In this document: one piece after another, positions 1-8,785 of the stretch
Position numbering within the stretch: the stretch's first letter is position 1
Layout of the letters: the number at the start of each line of letters is the position of its first letter
NCBI RefSeq assembly: GCF_016599855.1
Contig: NZ_CP067041.1
Span: 2,542,001 to 2,606,000, forward strand
Source of the DNA: Bradyrhizobium diazoefficiens
GTDB taxonomy: Bacteria; Pseudomonadota; Alphaproteobacteria; Rhizobiales; Xanthobacteraceae
DNA: 64,000 bases
Direction: 5' to 3'
Made by a program: the position numbers and the translations under genes
The notes under the pieces: model-generated
Databases searched by the model: none
What the model was told of the DNA's origin: nothing
The model's input: the letters and a program-made list of their open reading frames with translations, nothing else

Positions 1-34
1 CGATGAGCCAAAATCGGTGACAGGGGACTTTGCC

Positions 35-1279
35 ATGACGATCACTCGCCGCGACGTATTGTTAGGTGCCACCGCTACAGCCGCACTGGTGCCGCTCGCG
101 GCTCGTGCGCAGACTTCGGAAGTCGTGATCGGAGTCATCTATCCATTCTCCGGCGGCAGTGCCCAGCAGGGCGTCGACGCGCAGAAGGCCTATGAGACCG
201 CACAAGAGGTCATCAACAAGGACACCGATTTCGATCTGCCGCTGGCGAAGGGGGAGGGCTTGCCGGGCCTCGGGGGCGCCAAGGTGCGCCTCGTATTCGC
301 CGACCATCAGGCCGATCCGCAGAAGGGGCGCGCCGAAGCCGAGCGTCTGATCACGCAGGAGAAGGTCTGCGCCATCATCGGTACCTATCAGAGCGCGGTC
401 GCCGTCACAGTTAGCCAGATCTGCGAACGCTACCAGATCCCGTTCGTCTCGGCCGACAACTCTTCGCCCAGCCTGCATCGCCGCGGCCTGAAATATTATT
501 TCCGCGCCTCCCCGCATGACGAGATGTACTCGGCCGCGATGTTCGACTTCTTCGATGCCATGAAGAAGAAGGGCGCCAAGATCGAGACGCTGTCGCTGTT
601 CCATGAAGACACCATCTTCGGCACCGACTCAGCCAATGCCCAGGCCAAGATCGCCGGCGAGCGCGGGTACAAGATCGTCTGCGATATCAAGTACCGCGCC
701 AACTCGCCCTCGCTCTCGGCCGAGGTGCAGCAGCTCAAGACCGCCAATGCCGACGTGCTGATGCCCTCGAGCTACACCACCGACGGCATTCTGCTGGTCA
801 AGACCATGGCCGAACTCGGCTACAAGCCGAATGCGATCGTGGCGCAGGATGCCGGCTTCTCCGAGAAGGCGCTCTATGATGCCGTCGGCGACAAGCTCGA
901 AGGCGTGATCTCGCGCGGCACCTTCTCGCTCGACCTTGCGCAGAAGCGTCCGATGGTCGGCAAGATCAACGAGATGTTCAAGGCGCGCTCGGGCAAGGAC
1001 CTCAACGACCTCACCTCGCGCCAGTTCATGGGCCTGATCATCCTCGCCGACGCCATCAACCGCGCCAAATCGATTGATGGCGAGAAGATCCGCGATGCGC
1101 TTGCGGCGACCGACATCCCGGGTGAGCAGACCATCATGCCCTGGAAGCGCGTCAAGTTCGACGAGATGGGCCAGAACAACGACGCCGACCCGGTGCTGCT
1201 GCAATATGTCGGCGGCAAGTTCGTCACCATCTTCCCGCCCCAGGCCGCGATCGCCGAAGCGACCTGGCCGATGAAGTAA
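35..1279 (+). CDS. ABC transporter substrate-binding protein, branched-chain amino acid (HAAT) type
   Basis: Periplasmic ligand-binding component of the importer encoded by the next four genes. The 414-residue protein starts with a twin-arginine-like signal (TRRDVLLGA, then a hydrophobic stretch ending near AARAQ), so export by Tat is likely. The mature part begins with VVIGVIYPFSGG, typical of Peripla_BP_6 (LivJ/LivK-like) proteins, and the length fits. I chose ATG at 35 over an in-frame GTG at 17 because the signal peptide then starts correctly. Ligands in this family range from leucine to aromatic acids, urea and amides, so the substrate cannot be read from sequence. The nearby tetronate genes suggest a possible acid-sugar or carboxylate ligand, which is inference only. 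Confidence 0.9.
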   Translation: MTITRRDVLLGATATAALVPLAARAQTSEVVIGVIYPFSGGSAQQGVDAQKAYETAQEVINKDTDFDLPLAKGEGLPGLGGAKVRLVFADHQADPQKGRAEAERLITQEKVCAIIGTYQSAVAVTVSQICERYQIPFVSADNSSPSLHRRGLKYYFRASPHDEMYSAAMFDFFDAMKKKGAKIETLSLFHEDTIFGTDSANAQAKIAGERGYKIVCDIKYRANSPSLSAEVQQLKTANADVLMPSSYTTDGILLVKTMAELGYKPNAIVAQDAGFSEKALYDAVGDKLEGVISRGTFSLDLAQKRPMVGKINEMFKARSGKDLNDLTSRQFMGLIILADAINRAKSIDGEKIRDALAATDIPGEQTIMPWKRVKFDEMGQNNDADPVLLQYVGGKFVTIFPPQAAIAEATWPMK

Positions 1280-1299
1280 GCGGCGAGATATCTCCCAAC

Positions 1300-1436
1300 G
1301 TCGTCCCGGACAAGCGCAGCGAAGCGGAGCGCAGATCCGGGACCCATAACCACAGGCAGGCGTTTCGCGATGACTGGCTGCCGTTCATCCTTTCGATGGA
1401 TTCGTGGTTATGGGTCCTGGCTTCCGCCAGGACGAC
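1300..1436. repeat. intergenic palindromic repeat, family A (CATAACCAC type)
   Basis: Long imperfect inverted repeat between the binding-protein and livH-type genes. The left arm has GTCGTCCCGGAC and CCCATAACCACAGG; the right arm has GTGGTTATGGGTCC and CCAGGACGAC. A second copy lies at 24096-24238 with the same arms and a different centre. It probably folds as a long hairpin in RNA and may act as a REP-like mobile or transcript-stabilising element. Confidence 0.8.
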
Positions 1437-1470
1437 ATCGGAGTAATGCAGGAGCAGAGGCGCAACACCG

Positions 1471-2349
1471 GTGACAGCCCAAGCCATTATCCAAAGTCTC
1501 GCAAGCGGTCTCCTCATGGGCCTGCTCTATGGACTGATCGCCGTCGGCCTCGCGCTGATCTTCGGCCTGATGGACGTCGTGAACTTCGCCCATGGCGAGT
1601 TCCTGATGATCGCGATGTATGTGAGCTTCTTCCTGTTCACGTTCTTCGCCGTCGACCCATTGCTGTCGGCGCCGCTGGTTGCCGCCGCGCTATTCGTGCT
1701 CGGGGCACTCGTCTACTTGCTGGTCGTACGTTTCGCGATGCGGGCCAAGGCCAACGCCGGCATGGTGCAGATCTTCTCCACCTTCGGCCTTGCCATTGTC
1801 ATGCGGGGGCTCGCGCAGTTCTTCTTCACTCCGGACTATCGCAGCATCCCGCACTCTTGGGCCGGCGGTAAGACCATCTCCGTCGCCGGCATCTTCCTGC
1901 CGGAACCGCAGCTGATCGGCGCGCTGGTCGCGATTCTCGCCTTCGCCGGTCTCTACTTCTTCATCCACCGCACCGACTTCGGCCGCGCGCTGGAAGCGAC
2001 CCGCGAAGATCCTGGCGCGGTCGCGCTCGTCGGCATCGATAAGAACCGCGTGTTCGCGCTCGGCTGGGGCCTCGGCGCTGCGCTGGTCGGTCTCGCCGGC
2101 GCGATCATGGCGGTGTTCTTCTATATCTATCCCGACGTGGGCGCGTCTTTTGCCCTGATCGCCTACGTCACGGTCGCGCTCGGCGGCTTCGGCAGCGTGT
2201 TCGGCGCCTTCGCCGGCGGCATCGTCGTCGGCCTCGTCGAAGCGACGACGGCGCTGGTGTTGCCGCCCTCACTGAAATCGGTCGGCATCTACGCGGTCTA
2301 TCTGCTCGTCGTCTTCATCCGGCCGCGTGGCCTGTTCGGACAGATGTGA
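1471..2349 (+). CDS. livH: branched-chain amino acid-type ABC transporter permease, LivH family
   Basis: First membrane permease of the HAAT importer. The 292-residue protein is strongly hydrophobic with about eight predicted helices and has the LivH hallmark GLMDVVNFAHGEFLM near residue 30. It starts with GTG at 1471, since no ATG gives the conserved N-terminus. Its stop overlaps the start of the second permease by one base, so translation is probably coupled. It forms the membrane channel with the LivM-type protein. The livH symbol denotes the family; the transported substrate is unknown. Confidence 0.92.
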   Translation: MTAQAIIQSLASGLLMGLLYGLIAVGLALIFGLMDVVNFAHGEFLMIAMYVSFFLFTFFAVDPLLSAPLVAAALFVLGALVYLLVVRFAMRAKANAGMVQIFSTFGLAIVMRGLAQFFFTPDYRSIPHSWAGGKTISVAGIFLPEPQLIGALVAILAFAGLYFFIHRTDFGRALEATREDPGAVALVGIDKNRVFALGWGLGAALVGLAGAIMAVFFYIYPDVGASFALIAYVTVALGGFGSVFGAFAGGIVVGLVEATTALVLPPSLKSVGIYAVYLLVVFIRPRGLFGQM

Positions 2350-3332
2350 TGGACAAGAGCTTTGCCGCGCGGCGCCGCCGCGACCTCATCGTCGCCGCGG
2401 TGCTGGCCGCGCTCGCCGCACTCGCACCTCTGGTCGTGAAGGACGTCTACGTCCAGAACATCCTGATCCTGACCCTGATGTATGCGGCGCTGTCGCAGAG
2501 CTGGAACATCCTGTCCGGCTATTGCGGACAGATCTCGCTGGGCCACGCGCTCTATTTCGGCATCGGCGCCTACACCACCGAGCTCCTGTTCACGAAATTC
2601 GGCGTGCTGCCCTGGTTCGGCATGCTTGCGGGCGGCGTGATCGCGGCGATCATCGCGATGGGACTCGGCTATCCCTTCTTCCGCCTGCGCGGCCATTATT
2701 TCGTGATCGCGACCATCGTGATCGCCGAAATCGGGCTGCTGCTGTTCCAGAACTGGGAGTGGGCGGGCGCTGCGATGGGCATCACCATTCCGGTGCGGGG
2801 CGACAGCTGGCTGAAATTCCAGTTCCTGCGCAGTAAGCTGCCGTACTTCTATTTCGCGCTGGCGCTGTGCAGCCTTGCCTGGTTCGTCACCTGGTGGCTT
2901 GAAGATTCCAAATGGGGATTTTGGTGGCGTGCGGTGAAGGACAATCCGGAAGCGGCTGAAAGCCTCGGGGTCGTCGTGTTCAACTCCAAGATGGGCGCGG
3001 CCGCCGTCTCCGCTTTCCTCGTCGCCGTCGGCGGCGCTTTCTATGCGCAGTTCCTCGCTTATATCGACCCTGAAAGCGTGATGGGCTTCCAGTTCTCGCT
3101 GCTGATGGCGCTCCCGGCCGTGCTTGGCGGTATCGGCACGCTTTGGGGGCCCGTATTAGGGGCAGCCATCCTGATTCCGATGACGGAGCTGACGCGCTCC
3201 TTTATCGGCGGTTCCGGCCGCGGTGTCGACCTCATCGTCTATGGCGGGCTCATCGTACTGATTTCGCTGGCCTTGCCGCAGGGACTGGTGAGCCTGTTCT
3301 CCCGCTCAAAAGCAAAAGGAGCCACGCGATGA
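2349..3332 (+). CDS. livM: branched-chain amino acid-type ABC transporter permease, LivM family
   Basis: Second membrane permease of the importer (327 residues). A basic N-terminus (RRRRD) is followed by hydrophobic helices and the LivM signature LSGYCGQISLGHALYFGIGA around residues 54-73. Near residue 195 there is an AVKDNPEAAESLG stretch, the cytoplasmic coupling loop seen in LivM proteins. The ATG overlaps the livH stop by one base and its own stop overlaps the ATPase start (ATGA), consistent with one operon. Family assignment is firm; the ligand is unknown. Confidence 0.92.
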   Translation: MDKSFAARRRRDLIVAAVLAALAALAPLVVKDVYVQNILILTLMYAALSQSWNILSGYCGQISLGHALYFGIGAYTTELLFTKFGVLPWFGMLAGGVIAAIIAMGLGYPFFRLRGHYFVIATIVIAEIGLLLFQNWEWAGAAMGITIPVRGDSWLKFQFLRSKLPYFYFALALCSLAWFVTWWLEDSKWGFWWRAVKDNPEAAESLGVVVFNSKMGAAAVSAFLVAVGGAFYAQFLAYIDPESVMGFQFSLLMALPAVLGGIGTLWGPVLGAAILIPMTELTRSFIGGSGRGVDLIVYGGLIVLISLALPQGLVSLFSRSKAKGATR

Positions 3333-4060
3333 CTGCGCTCCTTGAAACTCGCGGCGTTTGGCAGCGCTTTGGCGGCCTTGTCGCCAACAGCGATGTCTCG
3401 ATCTCGGTCGGCCGCGGCGAGATCGTCGGCCTGATCGGTCCGAACGGCGCCGGCAAGTCGACATTGTTCAATCTCATCGCCGGCGTCCTGCCGCCGACCC
3501 AGGGCTCGATCTGGTTCGACGGCGAGGACGTCACCAACTTGCCGGCGGCCGAACGCTGCCAGCGCGGTGTCGGCCGCACCTTCCAGGTGGTCAAGAGTTT
3601 TGAGACCATGACTGTGATCGACAACGTCATTGTCGGTGCGCTCGTGCGCAACACGGTGATGCGCGAAGCCCGCCGCAAGGCGCATGAGGTGTTGGAGTTC
3701 ACCGGCCTTGCAGCGCGCGCTGACGTGCTCGCGAGCGACCTCGTGCCGGCCGAGAAGCGCCGCCTCGAAGTCGCGCGTGCGCTTGCGACCGAACCGAAAC
3801 TGCTGCTGCTCGACGAAGTCCTCACCGGCCTCACGCCGACCGAGGCGCAGACCGGCGTGGCGCTGGTGCGCAAAGTGCGCGATGCCGGCATCACCGTGCT
3901 GATGGTCGAGCATGTCATGGAGATCGTGATGCCGCTGGTCGACCGCGCCATCGTGCTCGACCTCGGCAAGGTGCTAGTCGAGGGCAAGCCTGCCGAGGTC
4001 GTCCGCGATCCCAAGGTGATCAGCGCATATCTGGGAGATCGTCATGCTCTCAGTGCATGA
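3329..4060 (+). CDS. livG: ABC transporter ATP-binding protein, LivG family
   Basis: First ATPase of the importer (243 residues). Walker A is GPNGAGKST, the Q-loop lies in GRTFQVVKSF, and Walker B is LLLLDEVLTGL with the catalytic glutamate present. The H-loop histidine follows in MVEHVME. The usual LSGGQ signature is replaced by a diverged LVPAEKRRLEVARAL, as in many LivG proteins. ATG 3329 overlaps the livM stop; the open frame extends further upstream, but that part is the livM gene in another frame. Confidence 0.92.
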   Translation: MTALLETRGVWQRFGGLVANSDVSISVGRGEIVGLIGPNGAGKSTLFNLIAGVLPPTQGSIWFDGEDVTNLPAAERCQRGVGRTFQVVKSFETMTVIDNVIVGALVRNTVMREARRKAHEVLEFTGLAARADVLASDLVPAEKRRLEVARALATEPKLLLLDEVLTGLTPTEAQTGVALVRKVRDAGITVLMVEHVMEIVMPLVDRAIVLDLGKVLVEGKPAEVVRDPKVISAYLGDRHALSA

Positions 4061-4748
4061 AATCACGACGGCCTATCAGGGCCTTGTCGCGATCTCCGCG
4101 ATGTCGATCGAGGTCGAGAAGGGCGAGATCGTCTGCGTCGCCGGTGCCAACGGTGCGGGCAAGTCGACGCTGCTCAAGTCCATCGCCGGCGCCGAGCGTC
4201 CGCGCTCGGGCACGGTGACGTTCGACGGCAAGCGCGTCGACGGCATGGCGCAGCACCACATCACCGCCACCGGCATCGCCTATGTGCCGGAGAACCGCCG
4301 TCTGTTCCCGCGTCTGTCGGTGCGCGATAATCTTCGCCTCGGCAGCTATCTCTATCGCGGCGAGGCCAACCGCGAGGAGCCGCTCGAACTCGTCTTCCAG
4401 CTGTTCCCGCGCCTGTCCGAACGCCTCGATCAGCGCGCCGAAACGCTCTCCGGCGGCGAGCAGCAGATGCTCGCCATCGGCCGCGCGCTGATGACGCGCC
4501 CGCGGCTCTTGATGCTGGACGAGCCCTCGCAAGGCATCATGCCAAAACTGGTCGATGAAATCTTCCAGGCGGTATTGCGCATCCGCGACGCCGGCATGAC
4601 CGTGCTGATCGTCGAGCAGCGCATGGCCGAGTGCCTGGAGATCGCCGACCGCGCCTACATCCTGCAAACCGGCCGCGTGCTGATGCAGGGGCCGGCAGCC
4701 GAGATCAGGGGCAATCCGGACGTGAGGAAGGCGTATCTGGGGCTGTAG
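4044..4748 (+). CDS. livF: ABC transporter ATP-binding protein, LivF family
   Basis: Second ATPase of the importer (234 residues), overlapping the LivG-type gene by 17 bases. Walker A is GANGAGKST, the signature is LSGGEQQMLAIGRAL, Walker B is LLMLDEPSQGI, and the C-terminus ends with VRKAYLG as is usual in LivF. It pairs with the LivG-type protein to energise transport. It is the last gene of the transport operon; a family B repeat follows and the next gene (otnC) is convergent. Confidence 0.92.
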   Translation: MLSVHEITTAYQGLVAISAMSIEVEKGEIVCVAGANGAGKSTLLKSIAGAERPRSGTVTFDGKRVDGMAQHHITATGIAYVPENRRLFPRLSVRDNLRLGSYLYRGEANREEPLELVFQLFPRLSERLDQRAETLSGGEQQMLAIGRALMTRPRLLMLDEPSQGIMPKLVDEIFQAVLRIRDAGMTVLIVEQRMAECLEIADRAYILQTGRVLMQGPAAEIRGNPDVRKAYLGL

Positions 4749-4782
4749 CTGCAAAGCGGGCACGCTCGTTCCACGCATTCGG

Positions 4783-4883
4783 TGTCATCGCGCGACTTGA
4801 TCGGGCGATCCAGTATCCGAGAAGTCAGTAAGATCCGGAGAAGCTGCGGCGTACTGGATTCCCCGCTTTCGCGGGGAATGACA
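4783..4883. repeat. intergenic palindromic repeat, family B (GGGCGATCCAGTA type)
   Basis: Inverted repeat between the convergent livF and otnC genes. It opens with TGTCATCGCGCGACTTGATC and GGGCGATCCAGTA, and closes with CGTACTGGATTCCCCGC and GCGGGGAATGACA. A second copy with the same ends is at 16211-16312. The GGATTCCCCGC...GCGGGGAAT part alone forms a strong hairpin and could also end transcription from both sides. Confidence 0.8.
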
Positions 4884-4926
4884 GCGGGGGACGAAGCCGC
4901 GTTAGTCCGTTCATGACCGCACGAGG

Positions 4927-5583
4927 CTAGTGCCCATGCTCCGGCAGCGTCACCCCGAACACTTTCACCAGATCCGCCACCTGCTCCGGTGACAGATACC
5001 GCGGGTTCATCCCGCGCAGCAGCAGGTACAGCTTCGCAGTCTCCTCCAACTCCTCCGTCGCGAACACCGCTGCCTCCAGCGTGTCGCCGGCGACCACCGG
5101 GCCGTGATTGGCGAGCAGCACGGATGAATATTTCCCCGCCAGCCCCATGATCGCATCGGCGACGGCGGGATCGCCGGGGCGGTAATAGGGCACGAGCGCG
5201 GTGGCGCCGCATTTCATCAGATAATAGGCCGTCATCGGCGGCAGCGCGGCGCGCGGGTCGATCTCGGGCAGCATCGACAGCGCGACGGAATGGGTGGAGT
5301 GCAGATGCACGATCGCCCGTGCGCTCCCCCGCGTGTCATAGAGTGCGGTGTGCAGCGGAACTTCCTTGGTCGGGACGTCGCCGGAAACCAGGCGGCCTTG
5401 TTCATCGAGCCGCGACAGTTTTGCGGGATCGAGGAAGCCGAGCGAGGCGTTGGTCGGCGTCACCAGCCAACCGCCGTCCAGCCTGACGCTGATGTTGCCG
5501 GACGAGCCCGGCGTCAGCCCGCGCTCGAACAGCGACCGTCCGAAGCGACAAATATCCTCGCGCAGCGATGTCTCATTGCTCAT
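4927..5583 (-). CDS. otnC: 3-oxo-tetronate 4-phosphate decarboxylase, class II aldolase family
   Basis: Predicted last step of tetronate/threonate breakdown, decarboxylating 3-oxo-tetronate 4-phosphate to dihydroxyacetone phosphate. The 218-residue protein is an AraD/FucA-like class II aldolase. GSSGNISVR (residues 26-34) is the phosphate-binding loop, Glu74 lies in TKEVP, and His93, His95 and His160 (HLHSTHS, ANHGPV) are the metal ligands. I start it at 5583 (MSNETSLRED); ATG at 5592 is possible. It is divergent from ltnD-otnI-otnK, which supports the specific OtnC call over a generic aldolase. Within the family this step is a decarboxylation, as established for OtnC proteins linked to the DUF1537 kinase. 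Confidence 0.82.
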   Translation of the reverse strand: MSNETSLREDICRFGRSLFERGLTPGSSGNISVRLDGGWLVTPTNASLGFLDPAKLSRLDEQGRLVSGDVPTKEVPLHTALYDTRGSARAIVHLHSTHSVALSMLPEIDPRAALPPMTAYYLMKCGATALVPYYRPGDPAVADAIMGLAGKYSSVLLANHGPVVAGDTLEAAVFATEELEETAKLYLLLRGMNPRYLSPEQVADLVKVFGVTLPEHGH

Positions 5584-5699
5584 GGCCGTCATGCTTGCTT
5601 GTCTCACGCTTTGGCAGCGCGGCCTAGCCGTGTTATTCGAGACGACGAGCTGCCGCAAAAGGGCGGCCGTCCGGGAAACCGTTCGCAAGGGTTAGTTGC
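5584..5699. promoter_or_regulatory. divergent promoter region otnC / ltnD
   Basis: The 116 bases between two divergent catabolic genes must hold both promoters. I see no clear sigma-70 boxes and no perfect palindrome longer than about 8 bp. No regulator gene adjoins the cluster, so its control cannot be deduced here. Confidence 0.45.
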
Positions 5700-6617
5700 A
5701 TGTCCGCCTCCACATTACAAAACCAGCGCATCGCCGTCATCGGGCTTGGCTCGATGGGCTACGGCATGGCGACATCGCTGAAGCGGGCTGGCCACGCCGT
5801 CACCGGCTGCGACGTTTCGGCCGATGCGGTGGCGCGCTTCGTAACGGACGGCGGCGCCGGTGCCAAGACGCCGGCGGAGGCCGCCAAGGATGCCGACATT
5901 GTCGTCAGCGTGGTCGTCAATGCGGCGCAGACCGAAGCGATCCTGTTCGGCAAGGACGGCGTCGCGGAGACCCTGCCGAAGGACAGTGTCTTCATATCGT
6001 CCGCGACCATGGATCCCGACGTGGCGCGGCGCCTTGCCAAGCAATTGGAGACAAGTGGCCGGCATTATCTGGATGCCCCGATCTCCGGGGGTGCGCAGCG
6101 CGCCGCGCAAGGCGAACTGACCGTCCTCGCGTCCGGCAGCCCCGCCGCTTTCGCAAAGGCGCGGCCCGCGCTCGATGCCATGGCGGCAAAGCTCTACGAG
6201 CTTGGCGATGCCGCCGGCCAGGGCGCCGCCTTCAAGATGATCAACCAGTTGCTCGCAGGCGTGCATATCGCCGCTGCCAGCGAAGCGATGGCGTTCGCTG
6301 CCAAGCAGGGCCTCGACATCCGCAAGGTCTATGAGGTGATCACGGCGTCCGCCGGCAATTCCTGGATGTTCGAAAACCGCATGCCGCATGTGCTCGATGG
6401 CGACTATACGCCGCGCAGCGCAGTCGAGATTTTTGTGAAGGACCTCGGGATCATCCAGGACATGGCGCGCAACGCCAGATTCCCGGTGCCGGTCTCCGCC
6501 GCCGCGCTCCAGATGTTCCTGATGACGGCAGCCGCCGGCATGGGCCGCGACGACGACGCCTCGGTGGCGCGGATGTATGCGCAGGTCACCGGCGTCAAGC
6601 TGCCCGGCGACAAGTAA
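5700..6617 (+). CDS. ltnD: L-threonate dehydrogenase-like beta-hydroxyacid dehydrogenase
   Basis: NAD(P)-dependent oxidation of L-threonate (or a related tetronate) at C2 to 2-oxo-tetronate. The 305-residue protein has the Rossmann motif GLGSMG (residues 15-20), the substrate signature DAPISGGAQRAAQG, and the catalytic lysine in FKMINQLLAG (Lys179). These mark the 6-phosphogluconate-dehydrogenase-like beta-hydroxyacid family, which also contains tartronate semialdehyde reductase and 3-hydroxyisobutyrate dehydrogenase. The direct linkage to otnI, otnK and otnC makes LtnD the best choice. It is the first gene of a plus-strand operon. Confidence 0.82.
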   Translation: MSASTLQNQRIAVIGLGSMGYGMATSLKRAGHAVTGCDVSADAVARFVTDGGAGAKTPAEAAKDADIVVSVVVNAAQTEAILFGKDGVAETLPKDSVFISSATMDPDVARRLAKQLETSGRHYLDAPISGGAQRAAQGELTVLASGSPAAFAKARPALDAMAAKLYELGDAAGQGAAFKMINQLLAGVHIAAASEAMAFAAKQGLDIRKVYEVITASAGNSWMFENRMPHVLDGDYTPRSAVEIFVKDLGIIQDMARNARFPVPVSAAALQMFLMTAAAGMGRDDDASVARMYAQVTGVKLPGDK

Positions 6618-6631
6618 GCAAGAGGAAGCCA

Positions 6632-7414
6632 ATGCCCCGTTTTGCCGCCAACCTCTCGATGATGTTCACCGAGGTGCCGTTCCTCGACCGCTTCGATGCC
6701 GCCGCGCAAGCCGGCTTCACCGCGGTCGAATTTCTCTTTCCTTACGAGCATCCTGCCGAAGCGATCGGCGAGCGGCTCAAGCGCAACGGTCTGACGCAGG
6801 CGCTGTTCAACCTGCCGCCGGGCGACTGGAATGCCGGCGAGAAAGGCTTTGCGGCGCTGCCTGCACGCTTTAATGACCTCAAGGCGAGCCTGGAGACCGC
6901 GCTGCCTTACGCCAAGGCGACCGGAGTCAAGCGCCTGCACCTGATGGCTGGCATCGCCAATCGCGGCGAGCGCGCCGCGATCGAGGCCTACTACAAGTCG
7001 GTAGCGTGGGCCGCGGAGTTCTTCGCCCCGCAGGGCATCGACATCGTGATCGAGCCGATCAATGCCCGCAACGTGCCCGGCTACTTCCTCAACGATTTCG
7101 GCTTCGCGCGCGACCTGATTCAGGAGCTGAGGCTGCCCAACCTGAAACTCCAGTTCGATATCTATCATTGCGGGATCATTCATGGCGATGTCACCATGCG
7201 GCTGCGCGAGATGATGCCGATCATCGGCCACATCCAGATCGCGAGCATCCCCTCGCGCAACGAGCCCGACGGCGAGGAGCTGAACTATCCGTTCCTGTTC
7301 GATGAGCTCGACCGCCTCGGCTATGCCGGTTTCGTCGGCTGCGAATACAATCCGCGCGGCAAGACCACCGACGGCCTCGCCTGGTTCAAGCCCTATGCGG
7401 GAGTGAAGCTGTGA
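6632..7414 (+). CDS. otnI: 2-oxo-tetronate isomerase, hydroxypyruvate isomerase-like
   Basis: Predicted to isomerise 2-oxo-tetronate to 3-oxo-tetronate. The 260-residue TIM-barrel protein resembles Hyi. It shows EPINARNVPGYFL around residue 142, FDIYHCGIIHGD around residue 175, and the metal-binding GCEYNPRG near the C-terminus. It begins 14 bases after the ltnD stop and overlaps otnK (GTGA), so the three genes are probably one transcript. On its own it would be called hydroxypyruvate isomerase; the neighbours favour OtnI. Confidence 0.82.
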   Translation: MPRFAANLSMMFTEVPFLDRFDAAAQAGFTAVEFLFPYEHPAEAIGERLKRNGLTQALFNLPPGDWNAGEKGFAALPARFNDLKASLETALPYAKATGVKRLHLMAGIANRGERAAIEAYYKSVAWAAEFFAPQGIDIVIEPINARNVPGYFLNDFGFARDLIQELRLPNLKLQFDIYHCGIIHGDVTMRLREMMPIIGHIQIASIPSRNEPDGEELNYPFLFDELDRLGYAGFVGCEYNPRGKTTDGLAWFKPYAGVKL

Positions 7415-8697
7415 CTCTTGCGAAGGTCTCTCTTGGCTGCATCGCCGACGATTACACCGGCGCCTCCGATCTCGCCAACACGCTGACGCGCGCGGGCCTG
7501 CGCACTGTGCAGACCATCGGCGTGCCCGCCGACGACCTCGCGCTGCCCGAGGTCGATGCCGTCGTGGTGTCGCTGAAGAGCCGCTCGATCGAGCCGGAGC
7601 TTGCGGTGTCGCGCTCGCGCGCGGCGGAAAAATGGCTGCGCGGCCGCGGCGCGGGCCACGTGCTGTTCAAGATCTGCTCGACCTTCGATTCCACGGACGC
7701 CGGCAATATCGGCCCGGTGATGGACGCGTTGCGCGCCGATTGCGGCGAGGCTGTCGTGCTGGTGACGCCGGCCTTCCCGGAGACCGGCCGCACCATCTAC
7801 CAGGGTAATCTGTTCGTCGGCGCCGTGCCGCTGAACGAGAGCCCGCTGAAGGACCATCCGCTCAACCCGATGAACGATTCCAATTTGGTGCGCGTGCTGG
7901 CGCGCCAGAGCAGGACGCAAATCGGTCTCGTCGATCTCCCCACCGTGGCGCGCGGCGCAGAAGCCGTGCGGGCACGACTTGCCGAACTATCAGGCAAGGG
8001 CATCGGTGCCGCGATCATCGACGCCGTGTTCGACCGTGACCTCGAGACCATCGGCCTTGTCGCCGCCGAACATTGGCTGTCGGTCGGTGCCTCCGGCATC
8101 GGCCTGGGGCTCGCGCGGGCGTTGGTGTCGAAGGGCAAGGTCAAGTCGACCGCGGCGAGCGGCGCGACCGATGCTGCTGTCGGCGGACTGGCGGCCTGCA
8201 TTGCCGGTAGCTGCTCGCAGGCGACGCTCGCGCAAATCGCCAATGCCGAACGCGTCATGCCGGTGTTGCACCTCGACCCCGCGCAAATTGTTGCGGGCAC
8301 GGACGAAGTGCAGCGCGCGCTCGCCTGGGCGAGGCCGCGGCTCGCCGAGGGCCCGGTGCTCATCGCTTCCAGCTCGACGCCGGAGGAGGTCGCCGCGCTT
8401 CAGGCGCGCCATGGCCGCGATGCGGCCGGGCATGCGATCGAGCAGGCCATGGCCGATATCGCCGACGGTCTGGTGCAGGCCGGGGTGCGGCGTCTGATCG
8501 TCGCCGGCGGCGAAACGTCAGGCGCGGTGGTCGATCGGCTGAAGATTCCCGGCTTTCTAGTGGGGGCAGAAATCGCGGCGGGTGTGCCGGTGTTGCGCGC
8601 GGTCGGTGCAGGGCAAGGCGACATGCTGCTTGCCCTAAAATCGGGCAATTTCGGCGGCCCGGCGTTTTTCGCCGACGCGCTTGGGCTTATGCGCTGA
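7411..8697 (+). CDS. otnK: 3-oxo-tetronate kinase, four-carbon acid sugar kinase (DUF1537)
   Basis: ATP-dependent phosphorylation of 3-oxo-tetronate at O4, giving the substrate of OtnC. The 428-residue length is standard for the family. The N-terminal substrate domain has the hallmark [16 protein letters not shown] (about residues 10-25), and the C-terminal nucleotide domain has [14 protein letters not shown] near residue 366 and GNFGGPAFF at the end. DUF1537 kinases are known to act on threonate- and erythronate-derived 3-oxo acids. Translation starts at GTG 7411 inside the end of otnI. A small hairpin follows at 8701-8719. Confidence 0.88.
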   Translation: MTLAKVSLGCIADDYTGASDLANTLTRAGLRTVQTIGVPADDLALPEVDAVVVSLKSRSIEPELAVSRSRAAEKWLRGRGAGHVLFKICSTFDSTDAGNIGPVMDALRADCGEAVVLVTPAFPETGRTIYQGNLFVGAVPLNESPLKDHPLNPMNDSNLVRVLARQSRTQIGLVDLPTVARGAEAVRARLAELSGKGIGAAIIDAVFDRDLETIGLVAAEHWLSVGASGIGLGLARALVSKGKVKSTAASGATDAAVGGLAACIAGSCSQATLAQIANAERVMPVLHLDPAQIVAGTDEVQRALAWARPRLAEGPVLIASSSTPEEVAALQARHGRDAAGHAIEQAMADIADGLVQAGVRRLIVAGGETSGAVVDRLKIPGFLVGAEIAAGVPVLRAVGAGQGDMLLALKSGNFGGPAFFADALGLMR

Positions 8698-8700
8698 GCG

Positions 8701-8719
8701 CGGGGCGTTCTTAGCCCCG
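8701..8719 (+). terminator. possible terminator hairpin after otnK
   Basis: Perfect 6-bp stem CGGGGC / GCCCCG around a seven-base loop, four bases after the otnK stop. The following bases are T-rich but interrupted (TGTTCATCTCTTT), so intrinsic termination is plausible but weak. Confidence 0.35.
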
Positions 8720-8785
8720 TGTTCATCTCTTTCGCGTTTCCTACGACTACGGATTCGCGCCGCGCCAGCACAAAGAGACCTGACT

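Noticed and set aside
17..34. GTG at 17 as the start of the binding protein
   Set aside because: It would add six residues before the twin-arginine signal peptide; ATG 35 gives the normal N-terminus.
1300..1436. Repeated palindromes considered as CRISPR repeats
   Set aside because: They are scattered single elements kilobases apart with no regular spacers and no cas genes.
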